Shown in pieces: positions 24,673 through 32,861 of a DNA stretch of 39,915 nucleotides; position 1 is the first letter of the stretch; each line of letters begins with the position of its first letter. The notes below the pieces were generated by a model that made no database searches, was not told where the DNA came from, and saw only the letters and a program-made list of their open reading frames with translations. The DNA comes from Solobacterium sp. UBA3691. GTDB taxonomy: Bacteria > Bacillota_I > Bacilli_A > Erysipelotrichales > Erysipelotrichaceae. The translations under genes were made by a program, and so were the position numbers. The stretch is from NCBI GenBank assembly GCA_002372175.1, contig DFIS01000067.1, forward strand, positions 1-39,915. The letters are read 5' to 3'.

Positions 24673-25665
24673 TCACCTTTGTCCTTCTTTAGACATGGAC
24701 ATCTGGCTGAACATATCGTTTTCGGCTACCAGACCATCTTTCTGCAGCACGGCTTCCAGTGTGGAAATATCCGCGGAAATGTTGATGAAGTCATTATCTG
24801 TCATCTGCGTCGTGATCGTCTCCATTGCACCGTTGATCAGGGAGATCGTCTTCTTCAGGTCTTCCTTCGTCTTTTCGTACTTCGGATCAAACTTCGCCGA
24901 CTGCAGGTTGACATACTGCTTCAGGATCCTCAGCAGGATCGGAATATAGTACGTATACAGTTTCTCCAGTTTACTCTTGGAATCCGGGAACTTTCCTTCC
25001 AGGATCTGTATCTGTTTCAGCAGTGCAGCCGTCTGGAACAGACCGTTGGAGATATCCTCATCAGGAATATCATCATTCAGACTGTTGATCGTATTGATAA
25101 AATACTGTGAATCCATGACCGGTTTCTTCGGTGTCTGATCCACTTTTACATCTTTCTTCTTATCCCTGTCTACGATCTCCGCATCCACGATCTCGGTCTT
25201 TCCTGCTGCCTGATCATTCTTGGCCATCGCCAGCAGAATATCAAACATCTCGTCGTACATATCCGTATACTTCTGGCGGAACTGATTCAGTGTACCGATC
25301 TTGGAACCGTTGCGGTATACATCCAGACTGTACATGGATTCATAGGTATTTGTACGCAGCACAAGGTCCAGATTGTTCGGCAGGGAAAGCTGTGATCTTG
25401 CCTTGAAGTATTTGCGGAGATACACGTTGATCTTGGCCAGATCGGCACTGGTATGGGAATTCCCGGCTCTTCTTTCGGTATAACCGTAGCTGTTGGTCTT
25501 TCGGTTGGATGATGTTGTTGTTCTGCGGTTGGTATCTACAGCTTTCATCATGATAAAAGCTACAGCTGCCATGAGCACCGCAAAAGGAATAAATCCTGTA
25601 TCACCGAAGACAAACAGAAACAGCAGGAATATCCAAAAACCATTAAACGGTGTTCTACGATTCAT
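24673..25665 (-). CDS. XpaC-like membrane protein
   Basis: This 330-residue protein has an N-terminal hydrophobic hairpin (residues about 9-41), a basic Ser/Thr/Asn-rich linker, and a helical cytosolic part. The segment YTYYIPILLRILKQYVNL is the hallmark of the XpaC / '5-bromo-4-chloroindolyl phosphate hydrolysis' family, whose usual partner is the TelA-like protein. Here the partner gene is a two-module AAA+ ATPase whose start lies within a few bases. A KTEIVDAEIVDRDKKKD stretch sits in a linker around residue 160. The reported enzyme activity of XpaC is not established; an envelope or toxic-compound resistance role is known only by association. AAGGAG lies 8 bases before ATG 25665, and an extended -10 (TGCTATAAT) is just upstream. 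Confidence 0.7.
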   Translation of the reverse strand: MNRRTPFNGFWIFLLFLFVFGDTGFIPFAVLMAAVAFIMMKAVDTNRRTTTSSNRKTNSYGYTERRAGNSHTSADLAKINVYLRKYFKARSQLSLPNNLDLVLRTNTYESMYSLDVYRNGSKIGTLNQFRQKYTDMYDEMFDILLAMAKNDQAAGKTEIVDAEIVDRDKKKDVKVDQTPKKPVMDSQYFINTINSLNDDIPDEDISNGLFQTAALLKQIQILEGKFPDSKSKLEKLYTYYIPILLRILKQYVNLQSAKFDPKYEKTKEDLKKTISLINGAMETITTQMTDNDFINISADISTLEAVLQKDGLVAENDMFSQMSMSKEGQR

Positions 25666-25692
25666 TCATATACTCCTTAATATGCAAAAGAA

Positions 25693-25701
25693 ATTATAGC
25701 A
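25693..25701 (-). promoter_or_regulatory. Extended -10 promoter of the XpaC-like gene
   Basis: TGCTATAAT is seen on the minus strand (25701-25693), 27 bases before ATG 25665. No strong -35 is present, as is usual for extended -10 promoters. Confidence 0.6.
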
Positions 25702-25710
25702 CAAGAATAA

Positions 25711-25971
25711 TTACTTTTTGTCATTCTCCGTATAATTCACGTCGATGATCTCCTCATCGCTTTTCTGACGGATCTGACTGCGGAAAAGATCCCTCTGCAG
25801 ATCCTGTGTGCCGAAATGGATCACCCGGATATTCTTACGGCTGCGCAGGTACAGCACAAGCAGGATGACTGCCAGAACCAGAAACAGCGGCCAGAACAGG
25901 ATGATGAGCATGATCCCCATCAGGGCCAGCAGGATAATGCCCAATATCAGTTTTATATTACTCAGGTTCAT
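25711..25971 (-). CDS. Small membrane protein downstream of whiA
   Basis: This 86-residue protein is hydrophobic from about residue 8 to 43 (two helices: ILGIILLALMGIMLIILFW then FLVLAVILLVLYL). A basic stop (RSRKNIR) and a polar tail ending EEIIDVNYTENDKK follow. The IID-V-x-Y-T-E tail resembles the acidic C-terminal motif of small membrane proteins such as those of the LiaF/PspC type; this is similarity by eye only. Its start overlaps the last 14 bases of whiA, so it belongs to that operon, in the place where Bacillus carries crh. Function unknown. Confidence 0.65.
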   Translation of the reverse strand: MNLSNIKLILGIILLALMGIMLIILFWPLFLVLAVILLVLYLRSRKNIRVIHFGTQDLQRDLFRSQIRQKSDEEIIDVNYTENDKK

Positions 25972-26908
25972 ACTGATTCTTCACTTTCTGCGCCAGTTCA
26001 TGTATACGTACAAAACGATGTTTCATTCCCGACTTACTGACGATATTGCCGGTACGCAGACGATAGATCTCCGAGAGTTCGCTGAGACTGGCTTCCGGGT
26101 CTTCAAGACGCAGCTGGGCGATGTCCTTCAGCTTCTCATCGAGGTCCCGGAGCCTGCCGTATTTCTGCAGCACGGCGATATCCTCAAGCTGATTCTTTGC
26201 GGCATTGAAGCTCTTCAGTTCATTGGCGATCTCTACGTTATTCAGTCTCTGGATACTGTTGGACATATCTCTCGAGATACGCATGTCTTCAAAGCGCATC
26301 AGATTCTCGGAAGCCTCCACAGCCCGCAGGAAGTCAGCGATCTTCTCTGCCGATTTGATGTAGACGACCTGTCTGCCCCGGCGCTCAACTTCCCTGGCAT
26401 CGATGCTGAAACGCTCCATCAGTTCGCACAGGAAGGCCGCATGCCTGGGATTGGCAGCCTTGATCTCGAGGTGGTAGTTGCTGGTGGCAGGAGAATTCAC
26501 GCTCCCCTCGGCCATGAATGCCCCGGCCAGGTATGCCCTGGCATAGGCATCCGTACGCACGATCGAACGCAGCGGTACGTCCCTGAGCCCCTGCAGCGAG
26601 TAGATACCGAGATCTTCGAGGATACTGCGCACATCTCCCTGCAGACGAAGCTCATAGATCAGATTCTTCTTCAGGTTCATGCGCCGTTTGACGGAAGGGA
26701 TGATCTCGACCTGATAACGCTCCCTGACCATGCGGTAGATCGCCCGTGACACCGGACCGTTCTCGGTCTTGATCAGCAGTCCCAGTCCCCCGTGCGTGAT
26801 CAAAAGCGACGATGTCATCTGGATCAGTGCCGACAGCGCCGCTCTCTCCTCGTTGCCGCTGAGTTCACGAAGCGATATTTCCTGTTTTACGTCTGCAGTA
26901 AACGACAT
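25958..26908 (-). CDS. whiA: WhiA-type DNA-binding protein
   Basis: This 316-residue protein is WhiA: an N-terminal LAGLIDADG-like pair of repeats (with YLAGAFMAEGSVNSP and YHLEIKA, residues about 105-135) and a C-terminal helix-turn-helix (LSELSEIYRLRTGNIVSKSG, residues about 278-297). The catalytic residues of homing nucleases are not conserved in this family. WhiA controls sporulation genes in Streptomyces and influences division and nucleoid behaviour in Bacillus. TAATG joins glmR stop and whiA start, so they are coupled. The order rapZ-glmR-whiA is conserved in Bacillota. Length is normal. Confidence 0.96.
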   Translation of the reverse strand: MSFTADVKQEISLRELSGNEERAALSALIQMTSSLLITHGGLGLLIKTENGPVSRAIYRMVRERYQVEIIPSVKRRMNLKKNLIYELRLQGDVRSILEDLGIYSLQGLRDVPLRSIVRTDAYARAYLAGAFMAEGSVNSPATSNYHLEIKAANPRHAAFLCELMERFSIDAREVERRGRQVVYIKSAEKIADFLRAVEASENLMRFEDMRISRDMSNSIQRLNNVEIANELKSFNAAKNQLEDIAVLQKYGRLRDLDEKLKDIAQLRLEDPEASLSELSEIYRLRTGNIVSKSGMKHRFVRIHELAQKVKNQYEPE

Positions 26909-27852
26909 TAAAGCTCCTTAAGGATCGATTCGATCGCCTCCGCGACCTTCTTTATATCATGCCGGATCAGCTTCCGGTCAAAGTTCAGCAGTGACTTCTG
27001 GATGACCTCATACTCATGTTTCTGATACTTCAGCATTACCGGTGTACTTCCCTCATCAAAGTACCGGCTGACGATCTCATACGGCAGGGTATCGGAGGGA
27101 ACCAGGACCGCATCCACCGGCGCCCCATGGTGCAGCAGAGCATCCACATGATCCTCCACACTGTAGCCGTCGGTCTCACCGGGCTGGGTCATCGCATTGC
27201 AGATATATACACGCCTGGCTGTAGTTGCCTTCAGGGCATCCCGGATCTCGGGAATGATCACATTCGGCAGGATACTGGTATATACGGAGCCTACTCCGTA
27301 AATGATCAGTTCGGCATCCAGGATCGCCTGTACAGCCTCCGGATCTGCCTTGACTTCCTCATCATAAAAGACTTCCCGGATATGGTTGTTCACATTCGGT
27401 ATACTGGCTTCTCCCTTGACGATGACACCGTCCTCCATCCGTGCAAACAGCGTGATGACCTGCGTCGTCGCCGGTACGATCGTACCCTTGACATTCAGTA
27501 CCTGACCGATGGTCTGTATCGCTTCCAGAAAGCTGCCTCTCTGCTGCGTCAGTGCCGTCAGGATCAGATTTCCCAGGTTATGTCCGTGGACATCCATGCC
27601 GTCTCCGTCCGGATCCTCAAAGCGGAAGTCCATCAGTTCCTTCATGACCGTTTCATCTTCTGCCAGGGAGATCATGACATTGCGTATATCCCCCATGGCC
27701 GGAATATGAAACTGCCGCCGCAGTCTGCCTGTACTGCCGCCGTCATCCGCCACTGTCACGATTGCGGTGATCTCCGCATCCGGTATATTCTTGATTCCCC
27801 GGCATATCGCAGACTGTCCGTGTCCGCCGCCGATCACAACGATTCTTGCCAT
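26908..27852 (-). CDS. glmR: GlmR/YvcK gluconeogenesis-envelope factor
   Basis: This 314-residue cytosolic protein matches the YvcK/GlmR (CofD-like) family: it starts MARIVVIGGGHGQSAICRG with a Rossmann Gly loop, then has TAIVTVADDGGSTGRLR and GDIRNVM, followed by GHNLGNLILTAL. In Bacillus, GlmR binds UDP-GlcNAc and supports GlmS, linking central carbon flux to cell-wall precursor supply. The start at 27852 has GGAGGAG 7 bases upstream; the longer frame to 27891 does not. It follows rapZ (2-base gap) and overlaps whiA. This coupling fits coordinated control of amino-sugar synthesis. Confidence 0.95.
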   Translation of the reverse strand: MARIVVIGGGHGQSAICRGIKNIPDAEITAIVTVADDGGSTGRLRRQFHIPAMGDIRNVMISLAEDETVMKELMDFRFEDPDGDGMDVHGHNLGNLILTALTQQRGSFLEAIQTIGQVLNVKGTIVPATTQVITLFARMEDGVIVKGEASIPNVNNHIREVFYDEEVKADPEAVQAILDAELIIYGVGSVYTSILPNVIIPEIRDALKATTARRVYICNAMTQPGETDGYSVEDHVDALLHHGAPVDAVLVPSDTLPYEIVSRYFDEGSTPVMLKYQKHEYEVIQKSLLNFDRKLIRHDIKKVAEAIESILKEL

Positions 27853-27854
27853 AC

Positions 27855-28718
27855 TTACTCCTCCGGAATGTCGCGGTGTTCCTTGTAACACCTGTACTTA
27901 TCTTTGTAATAATCGTAGAGGTAGTTGGTCACGGCAACCGAACGGTGCTGTCCGCCTGTACAGCCGATGCCCACAGTGAAGTGGTTTTTCCCTTCCTTGA
28001 CATATTCCTCAAAGGCATAGTCGGTAAAGGATGTCAGTCTCTTCAGGAACTCCTGGGTCTGTTCCTTGTCGATCACATAGTCGTAGATCACCTTGTCATT
28101 GCCGGTAAACGGACGCAGCTCCTCGACCCAGTACGGATTGGGCAGAAAACGTACGTCTACCATCAGATCAGCATCCAGCGGCACCCCGTTCTTATACCCG
28201 AACGAGATGAAAGAGATCGAAAATGCTGGCACATCATCCTTGGCGAAGTACTTCTCGATCTTGGCCCGCAGTTCCTTCTCACTGATCTTTGTCGTATCGA
28301 TGACCGTAAATGACTCATTGCGATTCTGCCGGAACATCTGCCGTTCCACACTGATCGCCTCTTCCAGCGTATTGACCGTGTTGCTCATCAGCAGCGGATG
28401 ATTGCGGCGTGTGCTCTTGTACCGTCTTAACAGTTCACTGTTTGAGGCATCCAGAAACAGCACCTTGGCGGTCAGTCCCTCACCGCGCAGAGAACGCAGG
28501 AATTCGGGGAAATCCTGTGCTGTTGTCGAAAGCACCAGATAACTGTAGCGGGGATCTGCCGCTGTTTCGATCATCTTGTTCAGCTGGGGAAGCAGCTGCA
28601 CCGGGAAATTATCGATACAGTGATAGCCCAGATCCTCCAGCATGCGGGTTGCCGAAGTCTTGCCGGCACCGCTCATACCGCTGACAAGAATGATATTATG
28701 TTTATTCTCTTCAGACAT
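27855..28718 (-). CDS. rapZ: RapZ/YvcJ nucleotide-binding protein
   Basis: This protein has 287 residues. A P-loop GMSGAGKTSA starts at about residue 13. The C-terminal domain has ISFGYKNGVP and IGCTGGQHRSVA, the conserved RapZ signature. In E. coli RapZ tunes glmS mRNA decay; in Bacillus, YvcJ is a nucleotide-binding protein with a weakly known role. ATG 28718 is preferred, with AAGGAG 8 bases upstream; the frame to 28763 would run into the preceding HAD gene. The rapZ-glmR-whiA block is typical. It lies just after the HAD phosphatase, with the stop TGA at 28722-28720. Confidence 0.95.
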   Translation of the reverse strand: MSEENKHNIILVSGMSGAGKTSATRMLEDLGYHCIDNFPVQLLPQLNKMIETAADPRYSYLVLSTTAQDFPEFLRSLRGEGLTAKVLFLDASNSELLRRYKSTRRNHPLLMSNTVNTLEEAISVERQMFRQNRNESFTVIDTTKISEKELRAKIEKYFAKDDVPAFSISFISFGYKNGVPLDADLMVDVRFLPNPYWVEELRPFTGNDKVIYDYVIDKEQTQEFLKRLTSFTDYAFEEYVKEGKNHFTVGIGCTGGQHRSVAVTNYLYDYYKDKYRCYKEHRDIPEE

Positions 28719-28719
28719 A

Positions 28720-29370
28720 TCAGAACTCCTTCGGCAGTGCATCTGCCAGCTGACTGAGATCATAGATCACCCTGTCCGGGTGTTCATCCAGCACCATTTT
28801 CTCTTTCTTCAGGTTGGAGATCATCGCCACAGTCCAGGCTCCAGCATTCCTTCCTGCCTGTATATCCAGCGGACTGTCTCCGACATATACACAGTATGTA
28901 TCAGCCGGATACCCGAGCTCCTGCAGAGCCTTCCGTATTCCTTCGGGATCCGGTTTATCCCTGTTCACCATGTCATAGCCGATGATCACATCAAACGCAT
29001 CAGCCATGCCTACCGTCTCCAGGATCAGTTTGATCGATGTCGTCTTACGCGTGGATACGATCGCTGTCGGACATCCCCGCTCCTTTAACATCTGCAGCAC
29101 CTCCCGGGCATGCGGCATCGCTCTGACCAGCTCAGGCATATGCGCATTCTGGTAATTCCTGTATACGGTCTTCAGTTCTTCAACATCCTCACCCGGAAAG
29201 TACATGCTCATCATGACATCCAGGGAAGGACCCAGCACAGCGACCTGTTTCTCTTCGTCAAACTCCTCTTCGGTGCGGTAACGGCGGAAGACTTCCCTGT
29301 AGGATTCGTGAATGGCCGGTTCGGTATCCATCAGTGTACCGTCAAAATCAAACAGCACCGGCAGACTCAT
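28720..29370 (-). CDS. HAD-family phosphatase (PpaX/Gph-like)
   Basis: This 216-residue protein has HAD motif I LFDFDGTLMDT (residues about 6-16), motif II IVSTRK (Ser/Thr), the motif III Lys in NRDKPDPEG and motif IV VGDSPLDIQAG. The cap domain is of the C1 type. The best family match is the PpaX pyrophosphatase or Gph-type group. In Bacillus PpaX acts next to HprK to remove the pyrophosphate made when P-Ser-HPr is dephosphorylated. The gene overlaps hprK by four bases (ATGA), so the pair is probably a functional unit, but the motifs alone do not decide the substrate. Confidence 0.85.
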   Translation of the reverse strand: MSLPVLFDFDGTLMDTEPAIHESYREVFRRYRTEEEFDEEKQVAVLGPSLDVMMSMYFPGEDVEELKTVYRNYQNAHMPELVRAMPHAREVLQMLKERGCPTAIVSTRKTTSIKLILETVGMADAFDVIIGYDMVNRDKPDPEGIRKALQELGYPADTYCVYVGDSPLDIQAGRNAGAWTVAMISNLKKEKMVLDEHPDRVIYDLSQLADALPKEF

Positions 29371-30329
29371 TTGTTTTCCCCCTGATTCTTTGCGTTTTCC
29401 GAAAGCAGATGTTCATAGATACGGCTGCGGAAGTGGGCAGAACTGTCATAGCCCTCCTCCAGCAGGATAAAGTTGGTCACTGCCGATTCGATCAGTGCCT
29501 TGGTAGAACGGCCGGGAGATACCGGCAGGATGATCTTCGGAATACTGATACCGAGGATCCTGTAGTAATCCGTGGATGACTCCAGACGGTTATACTCCTG
29601 GGTACCGTCATACTGTCTCAGGTCAATGACAAGATCGATCGTATGCTTGTCGGTAAGGCTGTTCGCCCCGAACATACGCATGACGTCGATTATACCGATA
29701 CCGCGGATCTCCAGCATGCCCTTCAGCAGCTCCGGCGCATGTCCGATAATCGTATTGTGTACCCTTTCAACATCAACGCGGTCATCTGCCACCATCGCCA
29801 TGCCATCGCCGATCAGTTCCAGTGCAGCCTCCGACTTACCGATACCGCTTTCACCCATCAGCAGCACACCCTTGCCGTAGACGACCATCAGTACTGCCGA
29901 AAGCGTATCCTCGGGAGCCATCTTCTCCTCAAGATAACTGATCAGATCGACCGTCAGCCTGTAGGTATCAAGACGTGTGCGGAAGATCGGAAAATTCTGC
30001 TTCTCTGCCACTTCCACGAGGATCGGCGGCACCGGGTTGTTGTGCGTCACGATCATCATCGGCGTCAGAGCATCGGTGATCTTCGGATAACGCTCATACT
30101 GTTCGGCATCCGTCAGATGCGAGATATACTCGATCTCCTTATTGCCGATCAGCACGATACGTCTTGGCTCTGTCAGTTTGAAATATCCGGACAGTTCAAA
30201 ACCCGGACGGTTGATATCAGGGACAACGATCCACCGGTTCAGAGCATCGTCATTGCCGGTGATCTGTTCAAAGTCAAAGAAGTTGATGACATCCCTTACC
30301 AGGACTTTCTTATCAAAAAATAGTGACAT
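29367..30329 (-). CDS. hprK: HPr kinase/phosphorylase-like protein with altered catalytic pair
   Basis: This 320-residue protein has the HprK P-loop GESGIGKSE (159-167), the VADDRVD site and LEIRGIGIIDV, all typical. However, the strand before the P-loop normally reads H-G-V-L-V-D-x-Y-G, and here it is SAVLMVVYG: the conserved His-Gly is Ser144-Ala145 and the Asp is Val. HprK phosphorylates HPr on Ser and also removes that phosphate, setting carbon catabolite repression. The changed residues may impair one of the two reactions. AAGGA precedes ATG 30329. It leads the hprK-HAD-rapZ-glmR-whiA run behind an extended -10 promoter. Family identity is clear; activity is not. Confidence 0.88.
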   Translation of the reverse strand: MSLFFDKKVLVRDVINFFDFEQITGNDDALNRWIVVPDINRPGFELSGYFKLTEPRRIVLIGNKEIEYISHLTDAEQYERYPKITDALTPMMIVTHNNPVPPILVEVAEKQNFPIFRTRLDTYRLTVDLISYLEEKMAPEDTLSAVLMVVYGKGVLLMGESGIGKSEAALELIGDGMAMVADDRVDVERVHNTIIGHAPELLKGMLEIRGIGIIDVMRMFGANSLTDKHTIDLVIDLRQYDGTQEYNRLESSTDYYRILGISIPKIILPVSPGRSTKALIESAVTNFILLEEGYDSSAHFRSRIYEHLLSENAKNQGENK

Positions 30330-30350
30330 AATCTGCTTTCCTTTTTATAA

Positions 30351-30359
30351 ATTATATCA
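30351..30359 (-). promoter_or_regulatory. Extended -10 promoter of hprK
   Basis: TGATATAAT lies on the minus strand (30359-30351), 21 bases before ATG 30329. No clear -35 is present. Confidence 0.6.
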
Positions 30360-30440
30360 TCCGTATACCTGCACCGAATGGTAAATATACACTGTGCAGA
30401 TCAGGAGTTGATTCGTTCTGTATGTCCCGGAAGTATGCGG

Positions 30441-30446
30441 TATAAT
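30441..30446 (+). promoter_or_regulatory. -10 box of the patatin-like gene
   Basis: TATAAT lies 18 bases before ATG 30465. The -35 is poor, and hprK is divergent, so the 135-base gap holds both promoters. Confidence 0.5.
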
Positions 30447-30464
30447 TCATCTTGAGGTAGAAGT

Positions 30465-31334
30465 ATGAAAACAGCACTGATCATGGAAGGCGGAGCCATG
30501 CGCGGCATGTTTACCTGCGGTGTCATGGATGTTCTGATGGAGAATAATATTACGTTTGACGGCGGTGCCGGGATCTCGGCAGGTGCTGTCTTCGGCTGTA
30601 ACTACAAATCACACCAGCCGGGGAGACCCCTGCGCTATAACCTGAAATACGGCAGAGATCCCCGCTTTGCGAGTGTGCGTTCCCTGCTGAAGACCGGAGA
30701 CTTCTACGGTGCTGATTTCTGTTACAGAGAACTGCCGGATGTCCTGGATGTCTTTGACCGTGATGCCTTCAGCCGTGATCCGATGGAATTCTATGTCGGT
30801 GCCACTGACATCATGACCGGTGAGGCAGTCTTTCACAAGTGCACGGACGGTGGTGAAGAGGATATCCAGTGGATGCGGGCCTCTGCCTCCATGCCTCTGG
30901 TCTCACGCATCGTTGAGATTGGTGACTATCAGCTGCTGGATGGCGGCATTGCCTGTTCTGTACCCTATGCATATATGGAGTCTCTTGGCTATAACAGAAA
31001 TGTGATCATCCTGACACAGCCTCTGGATTATGTAAAGAAAAAGAGTGCTGCGATACCGCTGATCCGCATGACCATGCGTAAGTATCCGGCCGTGATCAAA
31101 GCCATGGAGAAGCGTCACGAAGTCTATAACGAAGAGACAGCTGAAGTCCGCCGGAAGGAGCTTGCCGGTGAAGCCATCGTGATCAGACCCCCGGAATCCC
31201 TGCATATCAGCAGGACCGAGAATGATCCCAAAGAGCTCGTGCGTGTATACCGGACCGGCAGGAAAGCAGCCCTGCAGAAGCTTGATGAGATCAGAGCCTT
31301 CCTCGGAAAGGACAGTGACGATGACACTCACTGA
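30465..31334 (+). CDS. Patatin-like phospholipase
   Basis: This 289-residue protein has the patatin fold signatures: the oxyanion EGGAMRGMF (about 8-16), the nucleophile elbow GISAGAVFG (Ser about 39) and the DGG dyad LLDGGIACSVP (Asp about 159). Patatins hydrolyse acyl esters of phospholipids or glycerides. No signal peptide is present, so it is cytosolic or at the inner membrane face. It is close to the YjjU-like bacterial group, which has a similar length and a Lys/Arg-rich C-terminal half. GAGG lies 8 bases before ATG 30465. The 3' end overlaps the NUDIX gene by 14 bases. Confidence 0.88.
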   Translation: MKTALIMEGGAMRGMFTCGVMDVLMENNITFDGGAGISAGAVFGCNYKSHQPGRPLRYNLKYGRDPRFASVRSLLKTGDFYGADFCYRELPDVLDVFDRDAFSRDPMEFYVGATDIMTGEAVFHKCTDGGEEDIQWMRASASMPLVSRIVEIGDYQLLDGGIACSVPYAYMESLGYNRNVIILTQPLDYVKKKSAAIPLIRMTMRKYPAVIKAMEKRHEVYNEETAEVRRKELAGEAIVIRPPESLHISRTENDPKELVRVYRTGRKAALQKLDEIRAFLGKDSDDDTH

Positions 31335-31887
31335 ACAAATACAGAACTACGTGCCGTACAACGAGCAGGAACGCAAAGACCGGGAAGAGATCCTGCGCTG
31401 GCTGCACAGCGGTCTTGATATCTATACAAGAGAATGTACGGCAGCCCACCTGACCGCTTCCGCCTGGGTCGTTTCCCCTGACCGCACACAGGTACTGATG
31501 GCATATCACAAGCTGTATGACTCATGGGCATGGCTTGGCGGCCATTGCGACGGCGAGAAAGACCCCAGACAGACAGCACTGCGGGAAGTGCGGGAAGAAA
31601 GCGGTCTGCGGGATCTCCGGCTGGTATCCGATGAGATCTATTCCATGGAAGTACTGACCGTAGACGGACATGAGAAACATGGTGAATATGTCTCCTCACA
31701 CCTGCACCTGAATCTGACATACCTGATCGAAGCAGACCCGCAGGAACCGATCCGGCCGAAGATGGATGAGAATACAGCAGTGAGATGGTTTTCTCCCGAA
31801 GATGCCGTAAAGGCTTCAACCGAGCCATGGTTCATCGAACGTATATACAGCAAGCTTAACAGTAAATTAAAGGGTACATATAAGTAA
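31321..31887 (+). CDS. NUDIX hydrolase, coupled to the patatin gene
   Basis: This 188-residue protein has an N-terminal helical arm of about 45 residues, then a NUDIX domain with a full box: G-x5-E-x7-REVREESGL (about 75-98), inside GGHCDGEKDPRQTALREV. The start is ATG 31321, inside the end of the patatin gene (14-base overlap), with AAAGGA about 9 bases upstream; a longer upstream frame would read through that gene. NUDIX enzymes split X-linked nucleoside diphosphates; the substrate is unknown. It ends in a terminator at once. Confidence 0.85.
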   Translation: MTLTEQIQNYVPYNEQERKDREEILRWLHSGLDIYTRECTAAHLTASAWVVSPDRTQVLMAYHKLYDSWAWLGGHCDGEKDPRQTALREVREESGLRDLRLVSDEIYSMEVLTVDGHEKHGEYVSSHLHLNLTYLIEADPQEPIRPKMDENTAVRWFSPEDAVKASTEPWFIERIYSKLNSKLKGTYK

Positions 31888-31908
31888 AAGAGGCATCTGC
31901 CTCTTTTT
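31886..31908. terminator. Bidirectional terminator after the NUDIX gene
   Basis: AAAAGAGGC-ATCT-GCCTCTTTT with a following T; the stem also contains the stop of the convergent gene at 31907. Confidence 0.88.
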
Positions 31909-32683
31909 AGTATATCCAGATCTCCAGTGCCGGCTCCTCTGCATCTTCACTGTATACAGGCTTGATGGACAGCACCTGCGACCACAGGTATTCCTCCTTG
32001 ATCTGGTCCAGGTCAAAGATATCCTCGTATACAGCCGGCGGTATCTCAAGATCAGGAATGCCGGAAGGCTTCCTGATGATCACATACGCAAATTCTGATA
32101 TCACATCCGCAAGATCTCTCAGCAGCAGTTTATGATAATCATCCACAGCTTTTGTCTTATCCGCCTGCGGATCATTCTGCTGAACAAATACCCGGATATC
32201 ATGAAGATGTTCCCTGACAGGTTTGGACCAGCCGATCTTCAGATCGGAGCCAAGCATCTCTATCGTACTGCAGAGATCACTGTCATAGCCTCTCTCCTCT
32301 GCCATCTTCGCAAGATTCAGGATCGCCTGACCTGCTTCGCTGAACAGGATATCTCCCTCTTCATACAGGTCATAGATCTGCAGTACAGCCTTCGCAAAGC
32401 CCAGCTCACTCTCTTCCACATGTACACTGCGGTCCGGTCTCTGCACACGTGTATATGCATCCTCCTGCGATGCCAGCGCAGCCAGCAGCTCTCCCTCAGT
32501 CTCATCATTCACAAGTGTACGCATGCCCTCCACGATCTCTTCGGCAAATTCCCGCACATCCGGCGCATCAATATACTCCAGCAGTTCTTCTGCCTCTTCC
32601 AGCTGTGTTGCAGGCTCATAGCTTTCCAGGGCTTCTTTCCCCAGATCGTAGATCTGTACGTAGTATTCCTGATCCTTTGTCAT
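31907..32683 (-). CDS. Acidic helical protein of unknown function
   Basis: This 258-residue protein is not recognised. It is strongly acidic and predicted almost all helical, without signal or membrane segments: an N-terminal region rich in Glu (LEEAEELLEYIDAPDVREFAEEIVEG), then a polar core (LYEEGDILFSEAGQAILNLAKM). The last third, LLRDLADVISEFAYVIIRKPSG, contains the most hydrophobic stretch. It is a single-gene unit with its own promoter (TTGTAT-17-TACAAT) and AGGAG before ATG 32683, set between a patatin/NUDIX pair and hsp20. Confidence 0.6.
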   Translation of the reverse strand: MTKDQEYYVQIYDLGKEALESYEPATQLEEAEELLEYIDAPDVREFAEEIVEGMRTLVNDETEGELLAALASQEDAYTRVQRPDRSVHVEESELGFAKAVLQIYDLYEEGDILFSEAGQAILNLAKMAEERGYDSDLCSTIEMLGSDLKIGWSKPVREHLHDIRVFVQQNDPQADKTKAVDDYHKLLLRDLADVISEFAYVIIRKPSGIPDLEIPPAVYEDIFDLDQIKEEYLWSQVLSIKPVYSEDAEEPALEIWIY

Positions 32684-32703
32684 ATATGTATACTCCTGTC
32701 TCC

Positions 32704-32732
32704 ATTGTAATTATCCGTTCCTGCATATACAA
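32704..32732 (-). promoter_or_regulatory. Promoter TTGTAT-17-TACAAT of the acidic protein gene
   Basis: On the minus strand TTGTAT (32732-32727) and TACAAT (32709-32704) are 17 bases apart, 20 bases before ATG 32683. Confidence 0.6.
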
Positions 32733-32761
32733 AAAAATTTCCCTGAAAAAAAATCAATATT

Positions 32762-32788
32762 TTAGCACTCTCCTATTGACAGTGCTAA
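32762..32788 (+). promoter_or_regulatory. CIRCE operator (HrcA site) upstream of hsp20
   Basis: TTAGCACTC-N9-CAGTGCTAA is the CIRCE inverted repeat with one mismatch in the second arm (C for G at its first base). It overlaps the -35 hexamer of the hsp20 promoter, so HrcA binding would block RNA polymerase. hrcA itself is not in this window. Confidence 0.93.
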
Positions 32789-32804
32789 ACGATGGGACTA
32801 TAAC
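32776..32804 (+). promoter_or_regulatory. hsp20 sigmaA promoter TTGACA-17-TATAAC
   Basis: TTGACA (32776-32781) and TATAAC (32799-32804) are spaced by 17 bases, inside and just after CIRCE. The predicted leader is about 117 bases. Confidence 0.85.
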
Positions 32805-32861
32805 AGAATTGTAAAGAGAATCAGAGAAGATTCCGGTATGACAGAATCCAATCCCTCCATT

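Noticed and set aside
32734..32760. AT-rich stretch upstream of CIRCE as an UP element or intrinsic terminator
   Set aside because: No stem is present, and an UP element cannot be claimed from A/T richness alone.
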